From Xanthobacter aminoxidans (lineage in GTDB: Bacteria; Pseudomonadota; Alphaproteobacteria; Rhizobiales; Xanthobacteraceae): 64,000 nucleotides of DNA. The notes under the pieces were generated by a model that was given only the letters and a program-made list of their open reading frames with translations, did no database searches and had not been told where the DNA came from. Position 1 is the stretch's first letter. Each line of letters starts with the position of its first letter. Of this stretch, positions 1 to 9,004 are shown piece by piece. A program made the position numbers and the translations under genes. The stretch covers positions 1 through 64,000 of the forward strand of contig NZ_JAMJXC010000004.1 in the NCBI RefSeq assembly GCF_023571765.1. The letters run 5' to 3'.

Positions 1-2011
1 AGGCGCGGCTCATTTCCAGCCGGTTAAGGTCACCAGCCGCATCCACATCGGCCAGCAGCAAGGACAGCCGCTCGACCGCGTATTGCAGGGAGACAATCTC
101 GACCACAGTCTTCGTCACCACAAGGTCGCGGGTGGCCGCCGTCATCTGCTCCGGCGTGATGGAATTGGGCACGACGCCGCTGGCCAGCTGCTTTCCGGTG
201 GTGACGCCCACCCACGACGTCCACACCGTCTCGCGCACCGGCGCGGTCTCAATCGTCGCCTGGAATTCGTAGGCGGTGTCCGCCACCAGCCCAGCCGACA
301 CCACCCACTCACCGGCGCCAACCGCCTCCGCGCGCGCCGTCAGCACGTCATCCGAGCCGACGATGCGGTATTGGATCAGCACCGCTGTCACGGTCGGGTC
401 GGAGATCGGCGACCAGAAGACCCGCACCGCCGGCGTCACCGCCCCCGCATCGCCGACCATGGTGATCGCCAGCAGGGAGAAGGCCGTCACGCCATTCGCG
501 AGGCCGCCGCCGTCGTTCTCCTCGCCGGCAACCGGCGTGGGCAACTGGTCCGCCGTGGTCCACGAGAACGCCGAAGCCGCGATCTCGCGCAGGTTGATGG
601 TGACCGTCTGGTCCTTGGCCTGCTTCACGCTCAGGACGATGTAGGTCCGGTCGCCGAACCGCGCGGAATTCCAGCGGACCCAATCGCCGGGCTCCAGCAC
701 GATGGCGCGGAAGCCGAGGGTGATGGTGGCGGTTGCCTGCAGCCGGGAGAGCCGGAGCTTGATCTTCGCGAGGCGCTGGGCCTGCGAGCAGACGGGAACG
801 GCCTCGAAATCAGTCTGGGTGCGCCGGATCTCGGTGTCGGCCGCCTCCGCTGCGCTATCCGTCTGGGCCGGGTAGGAGACCTGCGCATACTGATCCTCCG
901 GCTTCACATAGGTGCCGAAGATGCCATTGACGAGGCTGTCGCGTCCCTGCTTCGCCGTGAACTTGACGGGCCGCCCCAGCACCAGGTCGCCGTCGGTGAT
1001 GGTTGGATAGGTGACAGTCTGCGGAACGCCAACGATGGGCCCGTTGGCACCCACCCGGTCGTACATCGATCCCGCGCAGGTTTCGAGGATCCGTTCGATG
1101 ACCGAGCCGTACTCTTCGTCGGCAGACACCACCGTGGCGCACACGTAGCGGTTGGCGTCGCTGCCCTCGACCGTCGAGACCGGCTCGTCGCAGGCATTCG
1201 CCCCGGCGGTGTAGTGAGGCAGCAGCAGGTCGACCGGCGGCGTGCCCTTGCCCACCACCAACTCGCCGTTCAGGTAGAGCCCGCGCTCGAAGTTGTAGAG
1301 ATGCACGATCGGGTTGGCCGAGAAGGTCCACGTCTTCTCGTCCGTCCACCGGTGCGCGCCGGAGCCGCCATTGGTGCTGTCCAGACGCCAGTCGTAGAGG
1401 CGGCGCCCGCGCACGCCGAAGAGGAAGCGCGGAATGCCGCTGTCGAAGGCGCTGTCGCCATAGAATGCGCTCACCACCGCATAGGAGACGCCGGCAAGCC
1501 GGTCGGTGCTGGTCCATCGGGTCGAGGGCTTGGCCCAATCCACCAGTTCCTGACAGACCGGCTGGTCCTGATACCCGCGGTAGAAATAGACGTAGAGGAG
1601 CGGGGTGCCGTTCTTCGCGACAAAGCCGCCCACCCGAAATTTCTTGTGCCAGGTGGTCTCCTCCACCAGCGTCAGGGTCCGAGCCTTGCCGTTGACCCAG
1701 ATCCGCGTCAGGTCGTCGTGCGGGCCCTCGCCGATGGCAAAGACCATCTGGAGCAGGTTGTTGTTCTCGTTGGCGGTGTTGGCATAGAGCAGTTGGCCTG
1801 CCGTGCCGGTCTCGCCGAACACGCACCCGCGCGGCACGTCGCCGCCGAGTTCGATCGTGGTCTGGATGCCCGTGTTGCTCGTCGCCGAGGCCGCGCCAGT
1901 CAGCGCCCGCGAGACGAAGGACAGGCCAACCGCAAGGCCGATGTTGATAAGCGTGCCGGCGATGGCCGGGAGGCCGACCGCGGCGGCAATCGCCACTCCG
2001 ATAAAGGGCAT
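1..2011 (-). CDS. Phage tail tip / host specificity protein, J-like (partial)
   Basis: This is the last gene of the structural series visible here; it runs off the left edge with at least 670 residues and no stop. It begins with a hydrophobic Ala/Gly/Ile-rich stretch (residues 1-35), as J-like tail-tip proteins often do. A long beta-rich body follows (for example VSYAVVSAFYGDS and LEPGDWVRWNSARFGDRTY), then a fibronectin-III-like stretch around residues 470-560. J-type proteins sit at the distal tail tip and contact the host receptor. The start chosen is the ATG at 2011, just before the hydrophobic stretch, but the frame stays open upstream with ATGs at 2137 and 2152 that would add up to 47 residues. 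An AGGAGGT sequence near 2130 has no start codon at normal spacing. Family assignment is from position and composition. Confidence 0.8.
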   Translation of the reverse strand, partial: MPFIGVAIAAAVGLPAIAGTLINIGLAVGLSFVSRALTGAASATSNTGIQTTIELGGDVPRGCVFGETGTAGQLLYANTANENNNLLQMVFAIGEGPHDDLTRIWVNGKARTLTLVEETTWHKKFRVGGFVAKNGTPLLYVYFYRGYQDQPVCQELVDWAKPSTRWTSTDRLAGVSYAVVSAFYGDSAFDSGIPRFLFGVRGRRLYDWRLDSTNGGSGAHRWTDEKTWTFSANPIVHLYNFERGLYLNGELVVGKGTPPVDLLLPHYTAGANACDEPVSTVEGSDANRYVCATVVSADEEYGSVIERILETCAGSMYDRVGANGPIVGVPQTVTYPTITDGDLVLGRPVKFTAKQGRDSLVNGIFGTYVKPEDQYAQVSYPAQTDSAAEAADTEIRRTQTDFEAVPVCSQAQRLAKIKLRLSRLQATATITLGFRAIVLEPGDWVRWNSARFGDRTYIVLSVKQAKDQTVTINLREIAASAFSWTTADQLPTPVAGEENDGGGLANGVTAFSLLAITMVGDAGAVTPAVRVFWSPISDPTVTAVLIQYRIVGSDDVLTARAEAVGAGEWVVSAGLVADTAYEFQATIETAPVRETVWTSWVGVTTGKQLASGVVPNSITPEQMTAATRDLVVTKTVVEIVSLQYAVERLSLLLADVDAAGDLNRLEMSRA

Positions 2012-2196
2012 CCGAGCACACCGAAACGACTGAGCCCGACCATCCATCTGGACGTCCGGGCTCGGCTGTGGGACATATCGCTCAGTTGCCACAGTTTGTT
2101 GGAAGTTGCGGGGGACCGTCCCTGTACACCTCCTCATATCTGGGGTCGTCATCGGGGCCGCTTCAGCCGGCAAGCTTCAGAGCGGCCCCGATCTCC

Positions 2197-2598
2197 TCAT
2201 CCCACTCGAAATGCCCTGACCAGCCGCTCGCGCGGCACGATGGTCATTCCCGCCGGCGCCATGCCGGCGAGCTCGGTGCCCAGCACCACCACGCCGGCCT
2301 CGGCGCCCTGCTCCAGCACCACGCCCACGTCGCCGCGGCGCGCCAGCGCGGGAGGCACCTCCTCAAGCACGGCTGCGAGCGCGCCACCCACGCCGCGGAA
2401 GCCATGGCGGGCGAGCCGGACGGCCGCGCCGCGGGCGGTGCGGTAGGGGCGCACGTCCGGCCACAGGACGAGGCCGGCCACCGCACACGCCACGTCCACC
2501 GGCAGGCGGAAGCAATCGCGCAGCCCCCAGACGAAGACGCCGCCCTGATAGGCGGCGATCACGTCGGCGAGCCGCTCCTCCCAATCCGGGAGCCTCAT
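2197..2598 (-). CDS. DUF6950-type, NlpC/P60-like tail protein
   Basis: A 133-residue protein sits exactly where NlpC/P60-type peptidases lie in lambda- and GTA-like tail modules, between the BR0599-like hub and the tail tip. The segment FVWGLRDCFRL (about residues 22-32) keeps the G-x-x-D-C pattern around the nucleophilic cysteine. RRGDVGVV near residue 88 resembles the GDV motif of the family. I do not see a clear catalytic histidine, so activity is uncertain. It may cut peptidoglycan during DNA entry or be purely structural. The start ATG overlaps the upstream stop as ATGA, which indicates translational coupling. Confidence 0.7.
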   Translation of the reverse strand: MRLPDWEERLADVIAAYQGGVFVWGLRDCFRLPVDVACAVAGLVLWPDVRPYRTARGAAVRLARHGFRGVGGALAAVLEEVPPALARRGDVGVVLEQGAEAGVVVLGTELAGMAPAGMTIVPRERLVRAFRVG

Positions 2599-3188
2599 TT
2601 CTTCACCGTGCCGGGGAGCTTGCCCCAATAGATATCCTGCGTGCCCGAGGTGGCCGCGTGGCGCATCCCGCCGTCGGTGGAGGCGATCCGCTTCTGGTCC
2701 GCGTCGGAGCGCGTGCGCCAACCGCGCCGGGTGTTGTCGCGCCCCCTGCCCTGCACAACGCAGGTGAGCGTCGCCTGAGCGCCATCCGTATAGTCATGGA
2801 CCATCTGGTCCACATAACCGCGATAGACCCGCTGCACCGACACGACGGCGCGGGTGTCCGGGTTGATGTAGGCCCGGGACAACGTGACCGGCCGCTGGTG
2901 GTACTGCTCGCTTTCGATGGTGGCGAGCACGTCAGGCGAAAGGTCGGTGTCCGGGATGGCCGTCAGCGTCAGGTTGATCGAGTTCGAGGACAAGTCCCCG
3001 GAGAACCCGATCTCGTCGACGGTGATGAGCTGCCCGGACCCCTTGTAGGTCACGCCGGCGTAGACCAGCAGGCCAAGATCATCCCAGAATCCCCACAGGC
3101 CGGACGGGAAGTTGAACAGCAGCAGCCCGCGCGTGACCACCCGTCCGCTGTCCAGGAGGGCAAGCGTGTCGTTGTCGAAGGAGCGCAT
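2595..3188 (-). CDS. Tail hub-like protein, BR0599/DUF2163-like
   Basis: A 197-residue protein beginning MRSFDNDTLALLDSG. The C-terminal part (RTRSDADQKRIASTDGGMRHA, then DIYWGK) matches the conserved end of BR0599/DUF2163 phage proteins, which form part of the baseplate hub in GTA-like tails. The N-terminal half is beta-rich. A longer open frame exists upstream, but the ATG at 3188 makes an ATGA overlap with the preceding gene and is the better start. Confidence 0.75.
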   Translation of the reverse strand: MRSFDNDTLALLDSGRVVTRGLLLFNFPSGLWGFWDDLGLLVYAGVTYKGSGQLITVDEIGFSGDLSSNSINLTLTAIPDTDLSPDVLATIESEQYHQRPVTLSRAYINPDTRAVVSVQRVYRGYVDQMVHDYTDGAQATLTCVVQGRGRDNTRRGWRTRSDADQKRIASTDGGMRHAATSGTQDIYWGKLPGTVKK

Positions 3189-3868
3189 CAGAAATTCGCC
3201 AAGACCTTGCCGGAGATGTCCTGCACACCCTCGAACGACACCGGTGCCGTGCCATTCGTCGACGACGCCGGCGCCGAGAAAGTGCCGGGCTTGATCTTCA
3301 TCACGCACCAAGGCTGCACCAGGCGCACCGTCGATCCGCCGGCCGGCGCCGGGCTCGTCTGCACGGGCGGCCAGACGCGGAAGGTCGCGGCACCCGCGCC
3401 ATTCGCCGTCACGTCCTCGACGATCTGGTGCAGCGCGTGGACGTTGTTCCACGGGAAGGAGAGCATGTCGCCGACCTTCGCCATGTAGCCGGCGGGCAGG
3501 CCAGTCACCGACACGCTGGTGGCCGCCACGCTGGCAAGGGTGGCGGTCCCATCGAACGCGCCGCCTCCGGCTCGCGTGAGCGCCAGAACGCCGGCTCGGT
3601 AGGCCGCCGGATAGACCTTCTCCGGGTCATAGGCCAGGAAGGTCCGCCCACCGCGAAGCGTCAGCTCCCACGCCTGCCACACCTGCCGGTCGCGCATGAG
3701 GAGCCCGGGCGTGACAAACTTCGCGCTCCACAGCGACGGCGCGATTTCCATCGTCTGGATGGCGCCACTCTCCAGCGTGTTCTGGACCGAGTTGTCCGCC
3801 AGCTTGAACTCGGTCCCCGAGGCAAACCACATCCCAGATGGGAACGGACGAGGGTAGGAAATAGCCAC
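3188..3868 (-). CDS. Distal-tail-like structural protein
   Basis: A 226-residue protein between the tape measure and the hub, the place of distal tail or GTA gp12-type proteins. It starts with GTG two bases after the tape-measure stop. Visible segments are WQAWELTLRGGRTFLAYDPEK and a Pro/Gly-rich middle (SVTGLPAGYMAKVGDMLSFPWNN) that resembles the minor tail proteins coupling the tube to the tip. I cannot name the Pfam family with certainty. The role is inferred from gene order. Confidence 0.65.
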   Translation of the reverse strand: MAISYPRPFPSGMWFASGTEFKLADNSVQNTLESGAIQTMEIAPSLWSAKFVTPGLLMRDRQVWQAWELTLRGGRTFLAYDPEKVYPAAYRAGVLALTRAGGGAFDGTATLASVAATSVSVTGLPAGYMAKVGDMLSFPWNNVHALHQIVEDVTANGAGAATFRVWPPVQTSPAPAGGSTVRLVQPWCVMKIKPGTFSAPASSTNGTAPVSFEGVQDISGKVLANF

Positions 3869-3869
3869 G

Positions 3870-6800
3870 TCAAACGCCCCTAACGCGGGCGGCGCGGGCC
3901 TCGCGGACGACGTTCACCACATCCCCGCGCGCCTCCTTCCACCAGGCCTTGATAGTGGCCAGCGAAAGCTGCTGGATCTGCTCCGCAGTCAAGTTGGCCC
4001 CCTTCGCGTCGATCTGGAAGACGGGAGAAAGAGAGGCGGTGATGCTGCCGATCCCCGCCGCCCGCCGCCCGCCGTTGAAGGTGTGCCGAGGATCATCCCG
4101 GCGCAGCACCTCCTCCTCAAGCTCCAGCACTGCCGGCCGCTCGCGCGGGCCGAAGCCCATGATGCCGCCGGTGTGGAAGCGCTGCGCACCGACGAACGCC
4201 AGCGGGGATACGGCGCGCGTGGTTGCCGGCGAGGACGTGACCACGCCGCCGGAATGGAAGATGCCGGTGGTGAAGCCAGAGCCGGTCAGGACCGGCGCCG
4301 CGCTGCCGCCGAGGCTGAAGCCGCCACCGGAGCCCAGCAGTCCACCGAAGGCCTGTGCCACCAGCTGGTCGGTCGCCATCTTGAGCAGCTGATCGGCGAC
4401 GCGAGTGAGCGCATTACCGAAGGCTGTCAGTGCATCGACGCCGTGGGCGATGTCCGTGGCGAAAGATGATGCGAATTCAGACGAAATGGACTGCGCCGAC
4501 TTCATCGACTCCGTGAAACGGATGGCCGCCGCCGCCTGAGAGTTCATGTCCACCGGCATGCCGGCCGAGCGCAGCCGCGACGCCACCGTCTGGTCGATGG
4601 AGGATCGCCCAAGCTGGCTCTGCTCGAACGCGAGTTCGTCGTACAGCTGCCGCTCGCGCAGCAACTGGTTCCGGCGGGCCAGTTCCTCGTTCTCTTTCTG
4701 CAGCCGGGCGTACTGCGCGGCGTCGAAGGAGGTGTGGTTCTGCTCGGCCTCGCGCCGCAGGTCGGCATAGCTCTGCCAGTTGAGGCGCAGCAGCTCCGCC
4801 TGCTGAGCGGTCTTGCCGATGCCGTCGATCTCCGCCTGCGTCGCGCCCACCTGGTCGCGGATCGCCCGCACCCGCTGCCGCTCCTGCTCGGAAAGGGCGT
4901 AACTCCCCTCCTTCAGGGCGTTGTTGTAGGCCATCTGAGCCTGCGTCCGCTTCTCCTCCTCGGAGACGTTCGCCCCAGCCAACTCGGCCATCTTCTGGGC
5001 ATAGGCGAGGTTGGCGCGCTCGGTCGGGGACCGCGCCGTGATCGCCTGGTTCTGCAGATCGAGCTGCTTGGTCGCGGCCTGCTGGGTGGTCAGGTATGAC
5101 TTGGCCGCCTCGTTGGCGCGCTGAGCGGCGAGGGCTGCCTGCTCCGCCGTCAACCCTTGGCTCGCTTGAGCCTGCGGGTTGGAGGCGAATGCAGCCATCA
5201 CGAGAGCCCGGTCCTGAAGCTGACGGATCGTTTCCAGTTCGGGCATCACAATGTTGATGGTGCCCATGAGCCGGAGGGATTCCAGCGCCTGCCGCGCCTC
5301 CTTGGCCTTGGTGGCGGCCTTCTCCAGCTGCTCGTTCACGCTGCGCAGGGAATCGGTCGTGGTGCGATAGATCGTGTCGAGCCGCGCGAGCGAGGGGATT
5401 TCCGCGTTGATCTGGTCGTTGGAATAGCCCCACTTCTGCAGCTGCTGCAGGTGCTCGGCTTCGCTCGCCCGAGCCTCCTCAATCTGCCGTAGGCGCGCCT
5501 CAAGGGCGGACTTCTGAGCTTCCAGCGGCGCCGAGCCGGTTGCGGCATCGATCGCCTGCCCCAGCTTCGTCCACACGTTCGAGACCGCGATGCCGAGGCT
5601 ATCCCACGTGCGCGACCACTGCGTGGTGCTGCGCTCGGCGTCCTGCGTGGCGTTGCGGACCCCCTCGATGATCTGCCGCTGCGCCTCGGTCATGCGGTTC
5701 TGGGCGTCCAGCGACTGGATGCGCTTGATCGTGGCCGCATCGAAGGCGCCGAGAATCTGGTTCAGCTGCTCGGCGCCACGCGCCGGCTCCATGAGGGCAT
5801 CGGATAGCTTCTGCGCGGCTGCCGTCGTGTCGGTCCCGAGCACCTTGGCGAGATCTTTTGACCCGGTGATGAGGTCGCCGAATAGCTCCGGGGCGATTTT
5901 GCCGGTGCTGGCGAAGCCGGCCGCCATCTTGGTGGCCGCCGAGATCGAGACGTTGCCCGCGCTGGCATAGGCGGACGCGATGCTGTTGATCTGCGTCACC
6001 GTCGCGCCACTGGCGCGCCCGATGCCAAGCAAAGAGCGCTCGACCTCGGCCTGGGCGTTGATCCACGACGCGTAGGACGCGACGGCGGCAACACCGAGCC
6101 CCGCCACGCCGCCAATCACCAGACGAATAGGCGAGAGCATGCCGACCAAGGTGCTGGCGATGCCGCGCAGAGAACCGGCGATGCCCCCCTGCCCCATGCC
6201 GAGGATCTGGACCACCTGCCCGCCCTGCGTGGCCAAGACCTGGAACGGGCTCGACCCGCTCAGCAGCATGGTCGCCACGTCGTTCACCTGAAAGCCGAGG
6301 TTCTGCCACTGGTGGGCGTTGAGTCCGAGCTCGGCGGTGCCGCTCTTCAGCGACAGGATCGTCTGGTCGTGGACCGTCGTCGCGCGCCGGACGATATCGG
6401 CGTACCGATCGGCATCCACCTCCCCCATCGCATAGAGGCGGTTGATCGCCGTCATCGCCTCCGCGTGCTTCATCTCGGCCGCGTAGAGCGGGTCATAGCG
6501 GGAGCGCAGTGCATCAATGCTGCGCCCGAGATCCTCATAACCCTGCGCCTGCGCCGCATAGGCCGTGTCGCTCGCAGGAGCCCGAACGCCGAGAAGTCCG
6601 TTGATCTGGCTCTGATTGGCGATGCGACGCTCGCGGGCGAGGCGGTCCTCCTCGTCACGGACCTTCACGAGCCCGGCATAATACCTATCGATCTCGCGTG
6701 CCCAAGCTTCAATGTCGCGGGCCCGCTGCTCGCCGCCGAAGTCGTCACGAATCCCAAGCAGGGCTCGATTGAACGTCTCGGCTTCTTCGCGCGCCTTGCG

Positions 6801-7382
6801 TAGCGCAACCGCCTCGCGCTCCGCATCGCGAATGGCCGCTTCCATGTCGGCGCCGCGATCAGTGGTGGAATAGGTGTCGCGAATGCCGAGCGCGGCGTTG
6901 ATCCGCTGCTGTGCGCTCTGCGCCTCCGCCAGCCGCTGGGTGGCCAGCGCCGCGCGGTCGGCCAATTCCGATTGAACGGACAGCTTCGTGTTGAGCATCT
7001 CGACGGCGGGCACGATCGAGACGAAGCCCTGCTGCGCCAGCGCGGCCGCGTCGGCTGTGAGACCGAACCGCCGGTAGACGTTCTCCAGCATCACGGTCGC
7101 CCGGTCGAGGCTCATGCCGGTGTCTACGGCCCGGCCAACGTCTCGAATGACCTTCTCGAACTTCGCCGCGTTGGAATAGCCCTCGATCAACTGCCGACTG
7201 AGCTTCGCGGTCACGTCGCCCGTAGCCTTCGCCGCGGCATCCATCTGGCCCAACGCCAGGCCCACGGCCTTCGCCGACGCGGCGCCCTCCTTATCCGCTG
7301 CCACCTTCTGGGCCATCCCGCGGGCATAGGACGATGCGTCCATGTCCGCTGTGACACGAAGGCTGGAAAGCTGCACGGTCAT
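3870..7382 (-). CDS. Tail length tape measure protein
   Basis: This is the longest structural gene, 1170 residues, which would specify a tail of roughly 170-180 nm if the usual 0.15 nm per residue holds. Long charged coiled-coil stretches (about residues 130-250 and 620-900, for example RLQKENEELARRNQLLRERQ) flank a hydrophobic Gly/Ala region around residues 370-440. A TMP_2-like central region follows. A Gly-rich segment (GGLLGSGGGFSLGGS) lies near the C-terminus. The protein sets tail length and is ejected with the DNA. The start ATG overlaps the stop of the chaperone frameshift product as ATGA. Confidence 0.92.
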   Translation of the reverse strand: MTVQLSSLRVTADMDASSYARGMAQKVAADKEGAASAKAVGLALGQMDAAAKATGDVTAKLSRQLIEGYSNAAKFEKVIRDVGRAVDTGMSLDRATVMLENVYRRFGLTADAAALAQQGFVSIVPAVEMLNTKLSVQSELADRAALATQRLAEAQSAQQRINAALGIRDTYSTTDRGADMEAAIRDAEREAVALRKAREEAETFNRALLGIRDDFGGEQRARDIEAWAREIDRYYAGLVKVRDEEDRLARERRIANQSQINGLLGVRAPASDTAYAAQAQGYEDLGRSIDALRSRYDPLYAAEMKHAEAMTAINRLYAMGEVDADRYADIVRRATTVHDQTILSLKSGTAELGLNAHQWQNLGFQVNDVATMLLSGSSPFQVLATQGGQVVQILGMGQGGIAGSLRGIASTLVGMLSPIRLVIGGVAGLGVAAVASYASWINAQAEVERSLLGIGRASGATVTQINSIASAYASAGNVSISAATKMAAGFASTGKIAPELFGDLITGSKDLAKVLGTDTTAAAQKLSDALMEPARGAEQLNQILGAFDAATIKRIQSLDAQNRMTEAQRQIIEGVRNATQDAERSTTQWSRTWDSLGIAVSNVWTKLGQAIDAATGSAPLEAQKSALEARLRQIEEARASEAEHLQQLQKWGYSNDQINAEIPSLARLDTIYRTTTDSLRSVNEQLEKAATKAKEARQALESLRLMGTINIVMPELETIRQLQDRALVMAAFASNPQAQASQGLTAEQAALAAQRANEAAKSYLTTQQAATKQLDLQNQAITARSPTERANLAYAQKMAELAGANVSEEEKRTQAQMAYNNALKEGSYALSEQERQRVRAIRDQVGATQAEIDGIGKTAQQAELLRLNWQSYADLRREAEQNHTSFDAAQYARLQKENEELARRNQLLRERQLYDELAFEQSQLGRSSIDQTVASRLRSAGMPVDMNSQAAAAIRFTESMKSAQSISSEFASSFATDIAHGVDALTAFGNALTRVADQLLKMATDQLVAQAFGGLLGSGGGFSLGGSAAPVLTGSGFTTGIFHSGGVVTSSPATTRAVSPLAFVGAQRFHTGGIMGFGPRERPAVLELEEEVLRRDDPRHTFNGGRRAAGIGSITASLSPVFQIDAKGANLTAEQIQQLSLATIKAWWKEARGDVVNVVREARAARVRGV

Positions 7383-7738
7383 TTGGTTTTGCCCTCGTCC
7401 TGCTCTTCAGCGACGAAATCGAGCCATTCGCGGTCGATCTCGATCACGCAGTGGCGCAGCAGGTCGAAATCCTGCCCCGTGAAGCCATATCGCCGGCCGT
7501 AGGCGTTGATCGCCCGGAAGCAGATATGGCTTTCTCCGCCGAAGGAGCCGTACTGCCGGTCGAAACGCAGGATCCGCCACGCCCGCAGGTACAGGCGGTG
7601 CCAATCCTCCTCGACCAGATCGTCAGGCTCCTCGAACTCCGGGATGACTGCGGCCGCATCCGGCTCGGCCTCCCGGAGGTCCGCCAGCCAATCCAAATCT
7701 CCCTGCCGCCCAAGGACGAGGCGCAGGGAGGCCCTCAG
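7379..7738 (-). CDS. Tail assembly chaperone, frameshift extension (GT-like part)
   Basis: This reading frame has no well-placed start of its own. It is entered by -1 slippage at 7738-7744 and adds 119 residues to the upstream 131-residue protein, giving a predicted 250-residue fusion. The extension is acidic (PEFEEPDDLVEEDWHRLYLRAW) and ends with EEQDEGKTK, resembling the DUF1799-type T domain of the lambda GT protein. In lambda, G and GT are chaperones that coat the tape measure and recruit tail tube subunits. Position just before the tape measure fits this exactly. Confidence 0.82.
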   Translation of the reverse strand: MRASLRLVLGRQGDLDWLADLREAEPDAAAVIPEFEEPDDLVEEDWHRLYLRAWRILRFDRQYGSFGGESHICFRAINAYGRRYGFTGQDFDLLRHCVIEIDREWLDFVAEEQDEGKTK

Positions 7739-8130
7739 TTTTTTGCGAGGGTCTCGGTGAACTCGAGATCCTGCTTCCCGACCGCGGTGGATGCCTGCAG
7801 CACATCGTCAAGGAGAGTTCGGAAGGCCGGGTCCGTCAGCATCTCCAAGGCCCGAGAAGGATCATGGTCCTCGTCGAAGCCCTTCCAATCCAGCAACAGG
7901 TGCTTGGCAATCGCGCTGCCCAGCACAGCGTTGCGCTCCGCGAGTGGGACCGGCTTGGTCCGGTACGTCTTGGCGAGGGCCTGAGCGCCAAGGTCGCGCG
8001 CCGTCTCGAACGGCTGGTAGTGGATGCCTCGCACGAGATAGGAGACGCCAGGGTAGGACGTGCTCTCGATCCAAGTGCCTGAGGTCTCCAGGTCGATATT
8101 GACCTTCACGCTGTTCAACTTGACGCCCAT
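7735..8130 (-). CDS. Tail assembly chaperone (G-like part)
   Basis: A 131-residue protein beginning MGVKLNSVKVNIDLE and ending TETLAKN just before TGA. The ATG at 8130 follows a strong GGAGGTG site at 5-base spacing; a TTG at 8142 would place the ribosome site inside the gene and is rejected. Its last codons form the slippery heptamer, so most ribosomes should make this short form and a minority the long GT-like fusion. It is the first gene after the hairpin terminator at 8150-8169. Confidence 0.8.
   Translation of the reverse strand: MGVKLNSVKVNIDLETSGTWIESTSYPGVSYLVRGIHYQPFETARDLGAQALAKTYRTKPVPLAERNAVLGSAIAKHLLLDWKGFDEDHDPSRALEMLTDPAFRTLLDDVLQASTAVGKQDLEFTETLAKN
7738..7744 (-). other. Programmed -1 frameshift site, A AAA AAC
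   Basis: Read on the minus strand, the last codons of the G-like gene are GCA AAA AAC TGA, so the heptamer A AAA AAC is in the canonical phase. Slipping one base back reads AAA AAA CTG AGG and continues without a stop into the acidic T-like frame. A AAA AAC is a classic slippery sequence. No pseudoknot was searched for. Confidence 0.85.
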
Positions 8131-8149
8131 CTTCACCTCCAAATGGAAA

Positions 8150-8169
8150 GGGCCGCCCGAAGGCGGCCC
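8150..8169 (-). terminator. Hairpin terminator (minus strand)
   Basis: A stem of 8 bp (GGGCCGCC with GGCGGCCC) around a TTCG tetraloop is followed on the minus strand by TTTCC. It lies after the antirepressor-like gene and just upstream of the tail chaperone ribosome site. It should end transcription of the cargo gene, or attenuate read-through of the late operon. Confidence 0.6.
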
Positions 8170-8196
8170 CAGAACTGAATTGCGGTTATCTCCGCC

Positions 8197-8892
8197 TCAC
8201 GCCGGGCGAGGCACGCGCGATCTGGTCGCTTCATGCAACCGGGTCACGTTCCAATCGACCAGCGCCCCCATGGATGCCATCGGCTTTCCATCGTTGAAGC
8301 TGCCCATGTCGACGAGCACCCCGTGCAGCGCGTCACCGAACTCGCTGGACTGGCCCAACATCACGCGCTCCAGAGCACTGGCTACGGCAACCCGGAGATC
8401 GGGCAGGAAGTTGGCCGGCGCCCAGAAATACGGCCCCGCGAAGAGACCGAGCTGCGCATTCTTCGCAGCGCGCTTCAGCGGCTTGCGGCGGTTGTAGGCC
8501 TTGACCGACACGGGGCGTTCCAACGCCTGTAGGCGACCCTCCGTGTAGGCGTCGAAGACCGACACCATCTCGATGGTCACCTCTGTCGCATTCGCCGTCT
8601 CGGACTTCGTGCAGAGGTAGAGGCACTGGCGCTTGTTCAGCCAATACGTCTTGCCCGGGCGCCCGCGGCCCTTGGGGTCGGTATTTTGCCCCACGGTGGT
8701 GCAAATCTCCCCCAGCCGGCCCAGAGCCTCCAGATGGCGCGCGATCAGATCCTTGATCTTCCGAAGCCGTGGAAAGCCGAGCGCTTCAGCCAGCCTCTCG
8801 TCCTGAATGCGGGGCTCGTGATTGACCGCCATGTTCAGGTCGGCAAGCGCGAGAGGACGAGGTGTGGTATTGGCAATGATAGCTCTGGTCAT
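8197..8892 (-). CDS. Phage antirepressor-like DNA-binding protein
   Basis: A 231-residue protein with an N-terminal region (residues 20-60, EPRIQDERLAEALGFPRLRKIKDLI) resembling the helix-turn-helix of phage antirepressor and Rha-like proteins. The typical segment YWLNKRQCLYLCTKSETANATEVTIEMVSVFDAY lies near residues 82-115 and matches the family signature in which the last helix ends in V-F-x-A-Y. Such proteins often counter a repressor or act as regulatory cargo. It sits inside the tail operon together with a divergent ribbon-helix-helix gene, which is unusual and suggests a self-contained switch. The exact subfamily is not certain. Confidence 0.65.
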   Translation of the reverse strand: MTRAIIANTTPRPLALADLNMAVNHEPRIQDERLAEALGFPRLRKIKDLIARHLEALGRLGEICTTVGQNTDPKGRGRPGKTYWLNKRQCLYLCTKSETANATEVTIEMVSVFDAYTEGRLQALERPVSVKAYNRRKPLKRAAKNAQLGLFAGPYFWAPANFLPDLRVAVASALERVMLGQSSEFGDALHGVLVDMGSFNDGKPMASMGALVDWNVTRLHEATRSRVPRPA

Positions 8893-8963
8893 GGTCCCAT
8901 TCCATGGTTCGGGGTTAGGGCCGGGCGGAAGCTGCTACTTCCCTCCGGCCTGTTTTTATGTAT

Positions 8964-9004
8964 AACCTAAAAACCATGACGTCAATATCGGTTAAACCTA
9001 AAAA
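8964..9004. promoter_or_regulatory. Direct repeats AACCTAAAAA, likely operator
   Basis: Two identical 10-base copies of AACCTAAAAA lie at 8964-8973 and 8995-9004, exactly 31 bases (about three helical turns) apart, in the gap between two divergent regulatory genes and across the start of the plus-strand one. Same-face spacing suits binding by a ribbon-helix-helix repressor such as the adjacent gene product. The region is locally AT-rich. Confidence 0.5.

Noticed and set aside
83-2446. 787-residue plus-strand open frame
   Set aside because: Arg/His/Gly-rich reading opposite the tail-tip and NlpC-like genes; no family pattern, typical of the antisense frame in GC-rich coding DNA.
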